NCBI GenBank assembly: GCA_027117675.1
Contig: JAJAYM010000005.1
Location: 1-12,650, forward strand
From: Actinomycetes bacterium
GTDB lineage: Bacteria > Actinomycetota > Actinomycetes > JAHEKZ01
Length of the DNA: 12,650 nucleotides
Direction: 5' to 3'
Every line of letters starts with the position of its first letter. The stretch's first letter is position 1. The position numbers were made by a program, and so were the translations under genes. The notes below the pieces were generated by a model. That model saw nothing but the letters and a program-made list of their open reading frames with translations, ran no database searches and was not told the DNA's origin. Shown here in pieces: positions 1 to 6,173 of this stretch.

Positions 1-334
1 CCTCGAGAGCGAGTCGCTCCAGGGCAACGCTGTCCGGGAAGCCTTCGAAGCAGAACGTCTGCACGATCAGCTCGCTCGGACGCACGTCGTGGAAACAGCC
101 GAAGAAGCCGAAGGTGTCGTCACCCCGGGAATGCACGTAGCGATAGGAGCCACCGGTGCGGCAGTCGTAGTGGTCGACCGTCATCACCAGGTCGCGTGGC
201 CCGAGCCACTGCACAATCAGCTCTGGCTCGGTGTGGGCGCGAAACACGTTCGCTGGTGCCGCGTCGAACTCTCTGGTGATCCGAACGAGGGGAACGTTCG
301 GATCGGCAAGGATCGTGGTCTCAGGTGCGGTCAT
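1..334 (-). CDS. SRPBCC/AHSA1-like protein (C-terminus beyond window)
   Basis: Reading the minus strand from the ATG at 334 gives an open frame that runs off the window edge, so only about 111 residues are visible. The N-terminus has the form ...VRITREFDAAPANVFRAH followed by QWLGP and later GGSYRYVH and FGFFGCFHDV. This is the usual layout of the AHSA1 branch of the START-like (SRPBCC) ligand-binding fold. A clean AAGGAG (plus 341-346) lies 6 nt before the ATG and fixes the start. The gene overlaps the end of the upstream ArsR gene by 14 bp (321-334), so the two are very probably one operon with coupled translation. ArsR-SRPBCC pairs are common in actinobacteria; the ligand or substrate is generally unknown and cannot be inferred here. 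Confidence 0.9.
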   Translation of the reverse strand, partial: MTAPETTILADPNVPLVRITREFDAAPANVFRAHTEPELIVQWLGPRDLVMTVDHYDCRTGGSYRYVHSRGDDTFGFFGCFHDVRPSELIVQTFCFEGFPDSVALERLALE

Positions 335-689
335 CGTTGACTCCTTCTGCTGGTGCTGGTGTGGGCGGTGATGTCGGGAGGGTGGTGAGTAGGTCGTCGA
401 GGCGTTCGTAGCGCTCCTCCGCCTGACGTCGGTAGCGTTCAAGCCATTTGGTCATGAGGTCGAAGACCTCCGCCTCAAGGTGAACCGGGCGCCGTTGCGC
501 ATCCCGCGAGCGTGAGACGACACCGGCGTCCTCGAGCACCTTCAGATGCTTGGACACCGCCTGCAACGACACGTCATACGGTGCGGCCAGCTCGCTGACC
601 GTGGCGTCCCCGTCAGTAAGCCTGGCGACGATGTCGCGCCGGGTTGGGTCGGCCAGGGCGGCGAAGGCCTGCGAGAGCGGATCGGCCAC
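321..689 (-). CDS. ArsR/SmtB-family winged-helix repressor
   Basis: The protein is 122 residues if started at the GTG at 689, which follows an AGGAG with 5 nt spacing; upstream in-frame codons to 764 would add 25 residues running through the operator region and are unlikely. Residues 9-24 (FAALADPTRRDIVARL) and the recognition helix at about 41-53 (SLQAVSKHLKVLE) are typical of ArsR regulators. The metal-site ELCVCDL motif of arsenic and zinc sensors is absent, so this belongs with the non-metal ArsR proteins paired with SRPBCC genes. The tail is Pro/Ala-rich after an Arg/Glu-rich helix. It probably represses its own operon through the two palindromes just upstream (711-724 and 758-771). The effector is unknown. 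Confidence 0.93.
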   Translation of the reverse strand: MADPLSQAFAALADPTRRDIVARLTDGDATVSELAAPYDVSLQAVSKHLKVLEDAGVVSRSRDAQRRPVHLEAEVFDLMTKWLERYRRQAEERYERLDDLLTTLPTSPPTPAPAEGVNDDRT

Positions 690-710
690 GGAGACTCCTG
701 ATGGCTTGTT

Positions 711-724
711 CAACCGGATGGTTG
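711..724. promoter_or_regulatory. Operator copy 1, CAACC-N4-GGTTG
   Basis: A 14-bp inverted repeat with perfect 5-bp arms, CAACCGGATGGTTG, ends 21 bp upstream of the arsR GTG start at 689. The predicted transcription start (about 724 on the minus strand) falls at its edge, so bound repressor would block initiation. The same arms with another 4-bp spacer recur at 758-771. Assignment to the ArsR protein is inferred from position and repeat symmetry. Confidence 0.7.
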
Positions 725-730
725 TGTAGG

Positions 731-760
731 AGTCTCGTTGGATGAGTGAGTCTCTGTCAA
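731..760 (-). promoter_or_regulatory. Probable arsR-SRPBCC promoter
   Basis: On the minus strand a perfect TTGACA (plus 755-760) is followed after 18 nt by GAGACT (plus 731-736), which keeps the A at position 2 and T at position 6 of a -10 box. Initiation would be near 724. The promoter lies between, and partly inside, the two CAACC-N4-GGTTG operators. The -35 is convincing; the -10 is weak. Confidence 0.5.
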
Positions 761-1350
761 CCACTTGGTTGAATACGCCGAGCGGAGCTGGCCATCAACG
801 CACCGCCGAACATCACCTGCCACAGGACAATCGGGTAGGCGATCCATCGCTCGGCCCCTCCGATGCCCAACTCGGTCAGTAATCCACCGTCGAGCCCACC
901 GAAGAGGGCCAGCAGCAACACGACTGACGTGATGGCGCCTAGCGCGTACGAGAACCAGCTGACCGGTCCGCGTCGCGCCCAGCCACCGGCGAGGCCACAC
1001 AGCGCGCCTGCGACGAACGAGACCACCGCGAATGAAGGGTGCACGGCCCCGCCTCCGCTCGGGAAGAGGCCGACGCCCAGGGTGCCGACCCCGTTGAGCA
1101 GAACGACTGAGGCTAGGAGGCGTCCGCTTCCCGCTCGCAGCAACAGGACCGCAGCAGCGATCGTGGCCAGGCCGCTGGTCACCATCGCCGCGGTGAAGAC
1201 GTATCCGGACGGCTGCAGGATGACGCCGTCGACGGTGTGGCCCCCGAGGTCACTGATCTCGTTCGCCGTGGTCGTGTACAGCCTCGGGTAGATCGCTTCG
1301 GCGGTGGTGATCCCCATGAGGGTGACCGCCCCGGCCGTCGCCAGCAGCAC
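757..1350 (-). CDS. DUF998 family membrane protein
   Basis: 197 residues from a GTG at 1350; the frame continues upstream to a stop near 1428 with no ATG, GTG or TTG codon, so this is the only plausible start, with AGGGA 9 nt before it. About six hydrophobic segments are seen (roughly 1-20, 48-71, 78-96, 104-124, 132-152 and 168-188). ISDLG at 32-36, the LFP at 95-97 and ERWIAYP at 167-173 are the hallmarks of DUF998 proteins, polytopic membrane proteins of unknown function. It diverges from the ureohydrolase gene with a 95-bp gap and stops inside the ArsR operator region. Read-through into arsR is possible, but arsR has its own promoter signals. Confidence 0.85.
   Translation of the reverse strand: MLLATAGAVTLMGITTAEAIYPRLYTTTANEISDLGGHTVDGVILQPSGYVFTAAMVTSGLATIAAAVLLLRAGSGRLLASVVLLNGVGTLGVGLFPSGGGAVHPSFAVVSFVAGALCGLAGGWARRGPVSWFSYALGAITSVVLLLALFGGLDGGLLTELGIGGAERWIAYPIVLWQVMFGGALMASSARRIQPSG
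758..771. promoter_or_regulatory. Operator copy 2, CAACC-N4-GGTTG
   Basis: CAACCACTTGGTTG, extendable to 6-bp arms (757-772, TCAACC/GGTTGA). On the minus strand its distal arm runs into the TTGACA -35 hexamer. Its centre is 47 bp from the centre of copy 1. It also overlaps the stop codon of the DUF998 gene (757-759), so the operator and the end of the upstream gene share bases. Confidence 0.7.
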
Positions 1351-1445
1351 GCCGGCGATTCCCTGCCGCTGTGGCTCGTCGATGTTTGGTCCTGTCCCGC
1401 TGCTGGCGTTTGGGTGGGTGAGAGGCTACGCGAGGAGGTCACCCC

Positions 1446-2408
1446 ATGAGCGCACCGAACGACACCCCCGTCCCTACGCCCGTCGGTCCACCGGACGCCC
1501 GCGAGACACCCCGGTTCGCCGGGCCGGAGACCTTCGCGCGGCTCCCGCGGCTTTCCGATGTCCCCAAGGCATCGGTGGCGCTGGTGGGCATCCCCTTCGA
1601 CGCCGGCGTCTCGTACCGTCCCGGTGCGCGCTTCGGGCCTGGCGGAATCCGCGCTGGTTCCAAACTCCTGCGGCCTTACCACCCATTCCTCGACGTCGAG
1701 CCATGGTCGGTGCACCAGGTGGTCGACGCCGGCGACATCGCGTGCAACCCGTTCGATATCCAAGCGGCCGTTGCTGCAGTTGAGTCAGCGGCGTCCGACC
1801 TGCTCGGACAAGTCGACCGGCTCATCAGCCTCGGCGGTGACCACACGATGTCGCTGCCGCTGCTGCGCGCGCACGCCGCCAAGCACGGACCCATCTCGCT
1901 CGTGCACTTCGACGCGCACCTGGACACCTGGGACACCTACTTCGGCATGCCGTACACGCACGGGACGCCGTTCCGCCGCGCGGTCGAGGAGGGCGTCCTG
2001 GCACTTGACACATCCGCGCACGTCGGCACCCGGGGCCCGCTCTACTCCACCGGTGACCTGGAGCAGGACCGCGATCTGGGGTTCGCGACCGTCACCACGA
2101 TGGATGTCGCTGAGCGAGGTGTTGGGCACGCCATCGACCGCGTCCTGGAGCGGGTCGGAGACCGCCCCGTGTACGTCTCGGTCGACATTGACGTTCTCGA
2201 CCCGTCGCATGCCCCAGGAACCGGGACACCAGAGCCAGGTGGGCTGACGACGCGCGAGCTGCAACAGATCCTTCGGGGCCTCGCTGGCAACGCCAGCATC
2301 GTCGGGGCCGACGTCATGGAAGTTGCGCCCGCCTACGATCACGCCGAACTCACGACGATTGCTGCAGCGAACGTGGCGTATGAGTTCTTGGGGCTCTTCG
2401 CACGGTGA
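1446..2408 (+). CDS. speB: Agmatinase/arginase family ureohydrolase
   Basis: 320 residues, the usual length for this family; start fixed by GAGGAGG at 1432-1438, 7 nt before the ATG. The binuclear manganese site is complete: H133 in GGDHT, D156, H158 and D160 in FDAHLD, and D247 and D249 in SVDIDVLDP, followed by the family motif GTGTPEPGG (258-266). Such enzymes are cytosolic and hydrolyse a guanidino group to urea plus an amine. Agmatine to putrescine (SpeB) is the default assignment, but guanidinobutyrate, guanidinopropionate or similar guanidino acids are equally possible from sequence alone. No polyamine or arginine gene is adjacent to decide. A 26-residue Pro-rich N-terminus precedes the conserved region. 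The TGA stop overlaps a possible GTG start of the next gene (GTGA at 2405-2408). Confidence 0.92.
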   Translation: MSAPNDTPVPTPVGPPDARETPRFAGPETFARLPRLSDVPKASVALVGIPFDAGVSYRPGARFGPGGIRAGSKLLRPYHPFLDVEPWSVHQVVDAGDIACNPFDIQAAVAAVESAASDLLGQVDRLISLGGDHTMSLPLLRAHAAKHGPISLVHFDAHLDTWDTYFGMPYTHGTPFRRAVEEGVLALDTSAHVGTRGPLYSTGDLEQDRDLGFATVTTMDVAERGVGHAIDRVLERVGDRPVYVSVDIDVLDPSHAPGTGTPEPGGLTTRELQQILRGLAGNASIVGADVMEVAPAYDHAELTTIAAANVAYEFLGLFAR

Positions 2409-2464
2409 GTTGCGCTCAGTCTGCGCTCGCACCGGGTATGCGCTGTGCGTGGCAGAGTGCTCCC

Positions 2465-3304
2465 ATGACAACTGCCGACGGCGCACCCGAGTACGTCAAG
2501 GTCAATCGCGCCAACTGGGATGATCGGGCACCTGCGCACGCGGCGTCCTCCGGCTATCACGTGCAGAGGTTCCTCGACGACCCCAGCTACCTGTCAGGTG
2601 TGGTGCGGTTCGATCTGCCGCTTCTGGGTTCGGTCGAGGGTGAGCGAGGCGTCCACCTGCAGTGCCATATCGGCACCGACACGCTCTCGCTGGCCAGGCT
2701 CGGCGCCAAGATGACGGGTGTCGACTTCTCACCGCGCTCTCTCGATGAGGCCAGGCACCTGGCTGAAGCCACCGGCACGTCGATCGAGTACCTCGAGGCG
2801 AATGTCTATACGGCGCCCAGCCTGCTCGGCTACCACGGTTTCGACTTCGTCTTTACCGGCGTCGGGGCGCTGTGTTGGTTGCCCAACATCTCGGAGTGGG
2901 CCCAAGTTGTTGCCGACCTGCTCAAGCCGGGTGGCCGGCTCTTCATTCGCGAAGGGCACCCGATGCTCTGGGCCATCGACGAGGAGCGGACCGATGCGAT
3001 CGCGGTCGACTATCCCTACTTCGAGACCGAGGAGCCGCTCATTGACGAGGACGGTGGCACCTACGTCGAGACCGACGCCACCTTCGACAACAACACCGCG
3101 CACTCGTGGAACCACGGGCTAGGTGAACTGGTCACCGGGCTCGCCAACGTCGACCTGCAAGTGACCGGCCTGGTCGAGCACGACTCGGCCCCATGGGAGG
3201 CGCTGCCGGGAAAGATGACGTGCGACGACGCTGGGGAGTGGCGACTCACCGAGCGACCGGAGCGGCTCGCGTGCACCTACACCCTTCAGGCTGTCAAGCG
3301 CTGA
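2465..3304 (+). CDS. Class I SAM-dependent methyltransferase
   Basis: 279 residues from the ATG at 2465, chosen because conserved sequence starts there (YVKVNRANWDDRAP, residues 10-23); the frame is open back to a GTG at 2405 that would add 20 poorly conserved-looking residues and overlap the previous stop by 4 bp. The SAM site is of the variant type HLQCHIGTDTLSLARLGA (64-81) with the acidic D87 ending strand 2 (GVDFS) and LLKPGGRLFIREGHP as the post-I region. This subfamily, with Gln-Cys-His in place of the usual Gly-rich loop start, is widespread in bacteria; the substrate is not known. Ribosome site is weak. It follows the ureohydrolase gene by 56 bp and could be cotranscribed. Its end overlaps the end of the convergent O-methyltransferase gene by 11 bp. 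Confidence 0.88.
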   Translation: MTTADGAPEYVKVNRANWDDRAPAHAASSGYHVQRFLDDPSYLSGVVRFDLPLLGSVEGERGVHLQCHIGTDTLSLARLGAKMTGVDFSPRSLDEARHLAEATGTSIEYLEANVYTAPSLLGYHGFDFVFTGVGALCWLPNISEWAQVVADLLKPGGRLFIREGHPMLWAIDEERTDAIAVDYPYFETEEPLIDEDGGTYVETDATFDNNTAHSWNHGLGELVTGLANVDLQVTGLVEHDSAPWEALPGKMTCDDAGEWRLTERPERLACTYTLQAVKR

Positions 3305-3962
3305 GCACGCGTGCCAGCACGAAGCCGTCGTAACCCTTGCTGCCAACAGTCTGAATCGCCGTCGCCGTCACCCTTGGCTCATCGCGAACAGCTGCATAGA
3401 GAGCCCGGGTTCCTTCGGTTGCTGGGTCGTCTTTGGCCGAGTCAACGATGGCGCCGCCGCGCACCGTGTTGTCGATGATGATGAGGGACCCCGGCCGGCT
3501 GAGCCGAACCGCCCAGCGGAAGTAGTCGGCGTTGTGCTCCTTGTCGGCGTCGACAAAGGTCAGGTCGAATGGACCGGTGAGCGTTGGCAACGTGTCCATC
3601 GCGGCACCGACGCGGATGTCGATGAGGCCGCCAACCCCAGCATGGTCGACATTCTGGCGCGCCACGTTGGCGTGGTCAGCGGAGTACTCGCAGGTGACGA
3701 GCTTGCCATCATCGGGGAGGGCCCGAGCCAGCCAGATGGTGCTGTAGCCGCCGAGAGTTCCGATCTCCAGGATCCGTCGGGCCCCGACCGACGCGGCCAG
3801 CAGCATGAGCAACTTGCCTTGCGGCGGCGAGACGGCGATCTCTGGCAGCCCGGCGGCGACGCTGGCTGCGAGTGCGGCGTCCAGCGCCGGACTATTGACG
3901 CCGAGGTGCGCGCCGATGTAGCCGTCGACGTCGGTCCAAACTTGTTCATCCTGTTCGTTCAC
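3294..3962 (-). CDS. O-methyltransferase (catechol/caffeoyl-CoA type)
   Basis: 222 residues from the GTG at 3962, selected for an AGGAGG (plus 3968-3973) at 5 nt; the frame also has an ATG at 3986, which would add eight residues. The SAM loop ILEIGTLGGYS is at 64-74. The divalent metal ligands and catalytic Lys of the Methyltransf_3 family are visible: D138 and D140 in VDADKE with K141, and D164-N165 in IIIDNTVRGG. Proteins of this size and pattern are soluble, Mg-dependent enzymes that methylate catechol-like hydroxyls or hydroxyls on natural products; the real substrate here is unknown. It diverges from the alcohol dehydrogenase gene (93-bp gap). A minus-strand TAACGT (plus 3992-3997) is a candidate -10 box. 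Confidence 0.92.
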   Translation of the reverse strand: MNEQDEQVWTDVDGYIGAHLGVNSPALDAALAASVAAGLPEIAVSPPQGKLLMLLAASVGARRILEIGTLGGYSTIWLARALPDDGKLVTCEYSADHANVARQNVDHAGVGGLIDIRVGAAMDTLPTLTGPFDLTFVDADKEHNADYFRWAVRLSRPGSLIIIDNTVRGGAIVDSAKDDPATEGTRALYAAVRDEPRVTATAIQTVGSKGYDGFVLARVLSA

Positions 3963-3991
3963 GGGGGCCTCCTGGTCGGCTGGCATTGGTC

Positions 3992-3997
3992 ACGTTA
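3992..3997 (-). promoter_or_regulatory. Candidate -10 box of the O-methyltransferase gene
   Basis: TAACGT on the minus strand fits TANNNT. Initiation 6-7 nt downstream would either make a roughly 23-nt leader with the AGGAGG before the GTG at 3962, or a leaderless message starting close to the ATG at 3986 (5 nt from the box). No good -35 is present 17 nt upstream. Confidence 0.35.
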
Positions 3998-4055
3998 GCG
4001 ACTTCAGAAGGGGCAGGCCATTGCCGTGCGGCCGCCGGTGAGGTAGGCAGGCCCG

Positions 4056-5177
4056 ATGACCACCATCGAAGCCGCAGTCTTCCGCGGCGCAGGCCAGCCC
4101 ATCGACGTCCGTTCCGTTGAACTCGCACCCCCGGGTCGGCATGAGGTCGAGGTCGCGATCGCGGCGGCTGGAGTGTGCCACAGCGATCTGCACATGGTGC
4201 GTGGTGACTGGGAGCATCGGACGCCGGTCGTTCTTGGTCATGAAGGCTCCGGTGTCGTCACGGCGGTGGGGGACGCCGTCACCAGCGTCGAGGTCGGCGA
4301 CCACGTGGTGCTCTCGTGGGTGCCATCGTGCGGCGAGTGTCGGTATTGCAAAGCGGGTCGCGTCGCCCAGTGCAAGACCTCGCAGCAAGTCATAGCGGCC
4401 GGTGGGACGCTCTTCGACGGCACGCCGCGAATTTCGGTTGACGGGGTGGACTGTTTCCACTATCTGGGGGTTTCGTCCTACGCCGAACGCGCAGTCGTGC
4501 CCGAAACTGGTGCGATCAAGGTGCGGTCGGACGCGCCGCTCGACGCGATCGCCATCGTCGGCTGCGCGGTGGCAACCGGGGTGGGGGCCGTCCGCAGCAC
4601 TGCCCAGGTACCAGCCGGCGCGACCGTTGCGGTGATCGGTTGCGGCGGGGTGGGCCTGTCTTGTGTTCAAGGGGCCCGGATGGCGGGGGCCAGTCGAATC
4701 GTCGCCGTCGATCTCGTCCCGGCCAAGCTCGACATCGCTGCCCAACTGGGAGCGACCGAGATTGTCGATGGGCGGTCAGGTGACGTCGTGCAGCAGTTGG
4801 CCGCGCTCGTTCCCGAGGGCCTCGACTTCGTCTTCGACGCGATCGGCGCGATCGCAACGACGGAGCAGGCGATCGCCGCACTGGGAATCGGCGGGGCCGC
4901 CGTCGTTGTGGGGCTGCCGCCCGCCGGGCAGTCGGCATCGTTTGATCCACTGAGCCTGGCGGAGTCCGAGCAGCGGATCCTCGGGTCCAACTACGGGTCA
5001 TGTGTCCCGCACCGGGACATCCCGGACCTTGTCGACCGCTTCATGACCGGCGAGCTCGACTTGGAGTCGATGATTTCGGCACGGCGTCCGCTCAGCGAGG
5101 CATCGGCGGCGCTGGACGACCTGGCGTCCGGATCGGTGCTCCGGCAACTGCTGGTGCCGAACCCCGGTCTGCTCTGA
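4056..5177 (+). CDS. Zinc-dependent alcohol dehydrogenase (MDR family)
   Basis: 373 residues, matching long-chain class I/III-like zinc dehydrogenases. Catalytic zinc ligands are C41 (GVCHSD), H62-E63 (GHEGSG) and C170 (IVGCAVATGVGAV). The structural zinc lobe is intact with C92, C95, C98 and C106. The Rossmann loop is GCGGVG at 195-200 and D219 at the end of strand 2 favours NAD(H) over NADP(H). It would oxidise a primary alcohol or reduce an aldehyde in the cytosol; actinobacterial relatives include NDMA-dependent and aryl-alcohol dehydrogenases, so the substrate is open. The ribosome site is modest (GGCAGG, 4 nt from the ATG). The gene stops 11 bp before the stop codon of the convergent DUF2277 gene. 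Confidence 0.93.
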   Translation: MTTIEAAVFRGAGQPIDVRSVELAPPGRHEVEVAIAAAGVCHSDLHMVRGDWEHRTPVVLGHEGSGVVTAVGDAVTSVEVGDHVVLSWVPSCGECRYCKAGRVAQCKTSQQVIAAGGTLFDGTPRISVDGVDCFHYLGVSSYAERAVVPETGAIKVRSDAPLDAIAIVGCAVATGVGAVRSTAQVPAGATVAVIGCGGVGLSCVQGARMAGASRIVAVDLVPAKLDIAAQLGATEIVDGRSGDVVQQLAALVPEGLDFVFDAIGAIATTEQAIAALGIGGAAVVVGLPPAGQSASFDPLSLAESEQRILGSNYGSCVPHRDIPDLVDRFMTGELDLESMISARRPLSEASAALDDLASGSVLRQLLVPNPGLL

Positions 5178-5188
5178 CCGCGGCAGGG

Positions 5189-5401
5189 TCAGCGCTGGCC
5201 GCGAACCTCGAGCGAGGCCAACAGCGCCCCTGTCGCCGCGGCGACCTGGTCTACCGCGCGGTCGAACGCTTCACGGTTGTGCGAAGCGGGGGCACGAAAG
5301 CCCGACACCTTGCGGACGTACTGCAGCGCAGCGGCCCGCACATCGGAGTCAGTGGGTGCGTCGACGAACGGTGGGCGGAGAGTCTTGATACTTCGGCACA
5401 T
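5189..5401 (-). CDS. DUF2277 family small protein
   Basis: 70 residues beginning MCRSIKTLRPP, with RAAALQYVRKVSGFRAP in the middle and a Glu/Ala-rich C-terminal helix (FDRAVDQVAAATGALL). The start and the middle motif are both signatures of DUF2277, a short cytosolic family of unknown function in actinobacteria and a few other phyla. The length is close to the family's full size, so it is not a fragment. No clear Shine-Dalgarno is seen, and it begins 27 bp downstream of the broken VOC gene on the same strand, so it was probably translated as the second gene of that unit. Convergent with the alcohol dehydrogenase gene. Confidence 0.88.
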   Translation of the reverse strand: MCRSIKTLRPPFVDAPTDSDVRAAALQYVRKVSGFRAPASHNREAFDRAVDQVAAATGALLASLEVRGQR

Positions 5402-5428
5402 CCTCGCACGGTAGAGGCCCGAGCACTG

Positions 5429-6073
5429 TCAGTCGACGCGGACGATGCCATTCGGAGTCGCGAAGTGCGCAGCTACCAAGCCGGCGGCGTCGTCGGTGGT
5501 GTCCACCCACTCGACCTCAACGTCGTCAAGGGGGTCGCCGTTGAGGGCGCCGAGCCAGCCGTTGATCACGCTGGCATCACCGGCGATCTCGAGCTTGGTG
5601 ATGCGAAGGTCGGTTCCATTGCCGAATCCGGGCCGCTGCTCGGGCTCGCACTCCCAATGGATGAAGTAGGGCAACTGTGGGTCTTCGAGAAGTTCGTTGA
5701 CGCCGATCTGCTTCCACCGCAGGTCGTATCCGTCCGGACGCCGGCGGTGGCCATCGACGGCCTCACGTCCGAGGCGGCTCTCGACAGTTGCCATCTCCGG
5801 CACTTCGACGACCTAGCCCAGCCAGCCGCCACCATCGGCCGACCGTTGCTTGACGGCCCGTCCGAATGGCGCGGAGTCTGCTGCTGGGTGGTCGAGGGCT
5901 GCAACCACCTCGAGGTAGGCGCCGCCAGCGAGTGGGAGGACGAAGTTGCGGGTACCGAAACGAGGGTGAACGCCCCCGTCGGAGAAGCCGGCACCAAGAC
6001 GCGAACCCAAGCGCTGGACGACGTCCGCGAGGTGGTTGGTCGGTGCTGCGTATGAGAGGTGATCCAGCCGCAT
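5429..6073 (-). pseudogene. VOC/glyoxalase-like protein interrupted by in-frame TAG
   Basis: A single minus-strand frame starts at the ATG at 6073 (AGGA 8 nt upstream) with MRLDHLSYAAP and covers about 214 codons. It carries a TAG at 5813-5815 (codon 87). Before the stop the sequence reads FVLPLAGGAYLEVV ... GGGWLG; after it, in the same frame, VVEVPEMATVESRLGR ... PYFIHWECEPEQRPG. The two halves together give a normal-length glyoxalase-like (VOC superfamily, Glyoxalase_3-type) protein. Members of this group have WLGW-V-V at this point, so the stop is most simply a TGG to TAG change. No frameshift is needed and the rest of the frame looks undamaged, suggesting a recent mutation or a base-call error. 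A GTG at 5803, 10 nt past the stop, could allow reinitiation. Confidence 0.82.
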
Positions 6074-6173
6074 ACGGGCATCCTGCCCAACGCCGATTCT
6101 GGCCCCGCACCCGGGGTCCGGTTCACCCGTTGGGTCCACAATGTGTGACGGTGCTCAAGAAGGGAGACGCCAG

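Noticed and set aside
1423..1428. Minus-strand TAGCCT as the promoter -10 of the DUF998 gene
   Set aside because: No -35 at usual spacing and the same bases lie next to the strong ribosome site of the divergent gene; too weak to list as a feature.
2405..2464. Upstream GTG start of the methyltransferase, overlapping the ureohydrolase stop by 4 bp
   Set aside because: It adds 20 residues without family-like sequence; translational coupling remains possible but the ATG at 2465 fits the conserved start better.
5000..6055. A 351-codon plus-strand open frame across the VOC and DUF2277 region
   Set aside because: It overlaps the end of the alcohol dehydrogenase and runs antisense to two recognisable families (VOC and DUF2277); its own translation matches nothing I know and looks like a high-GC shadow frame.
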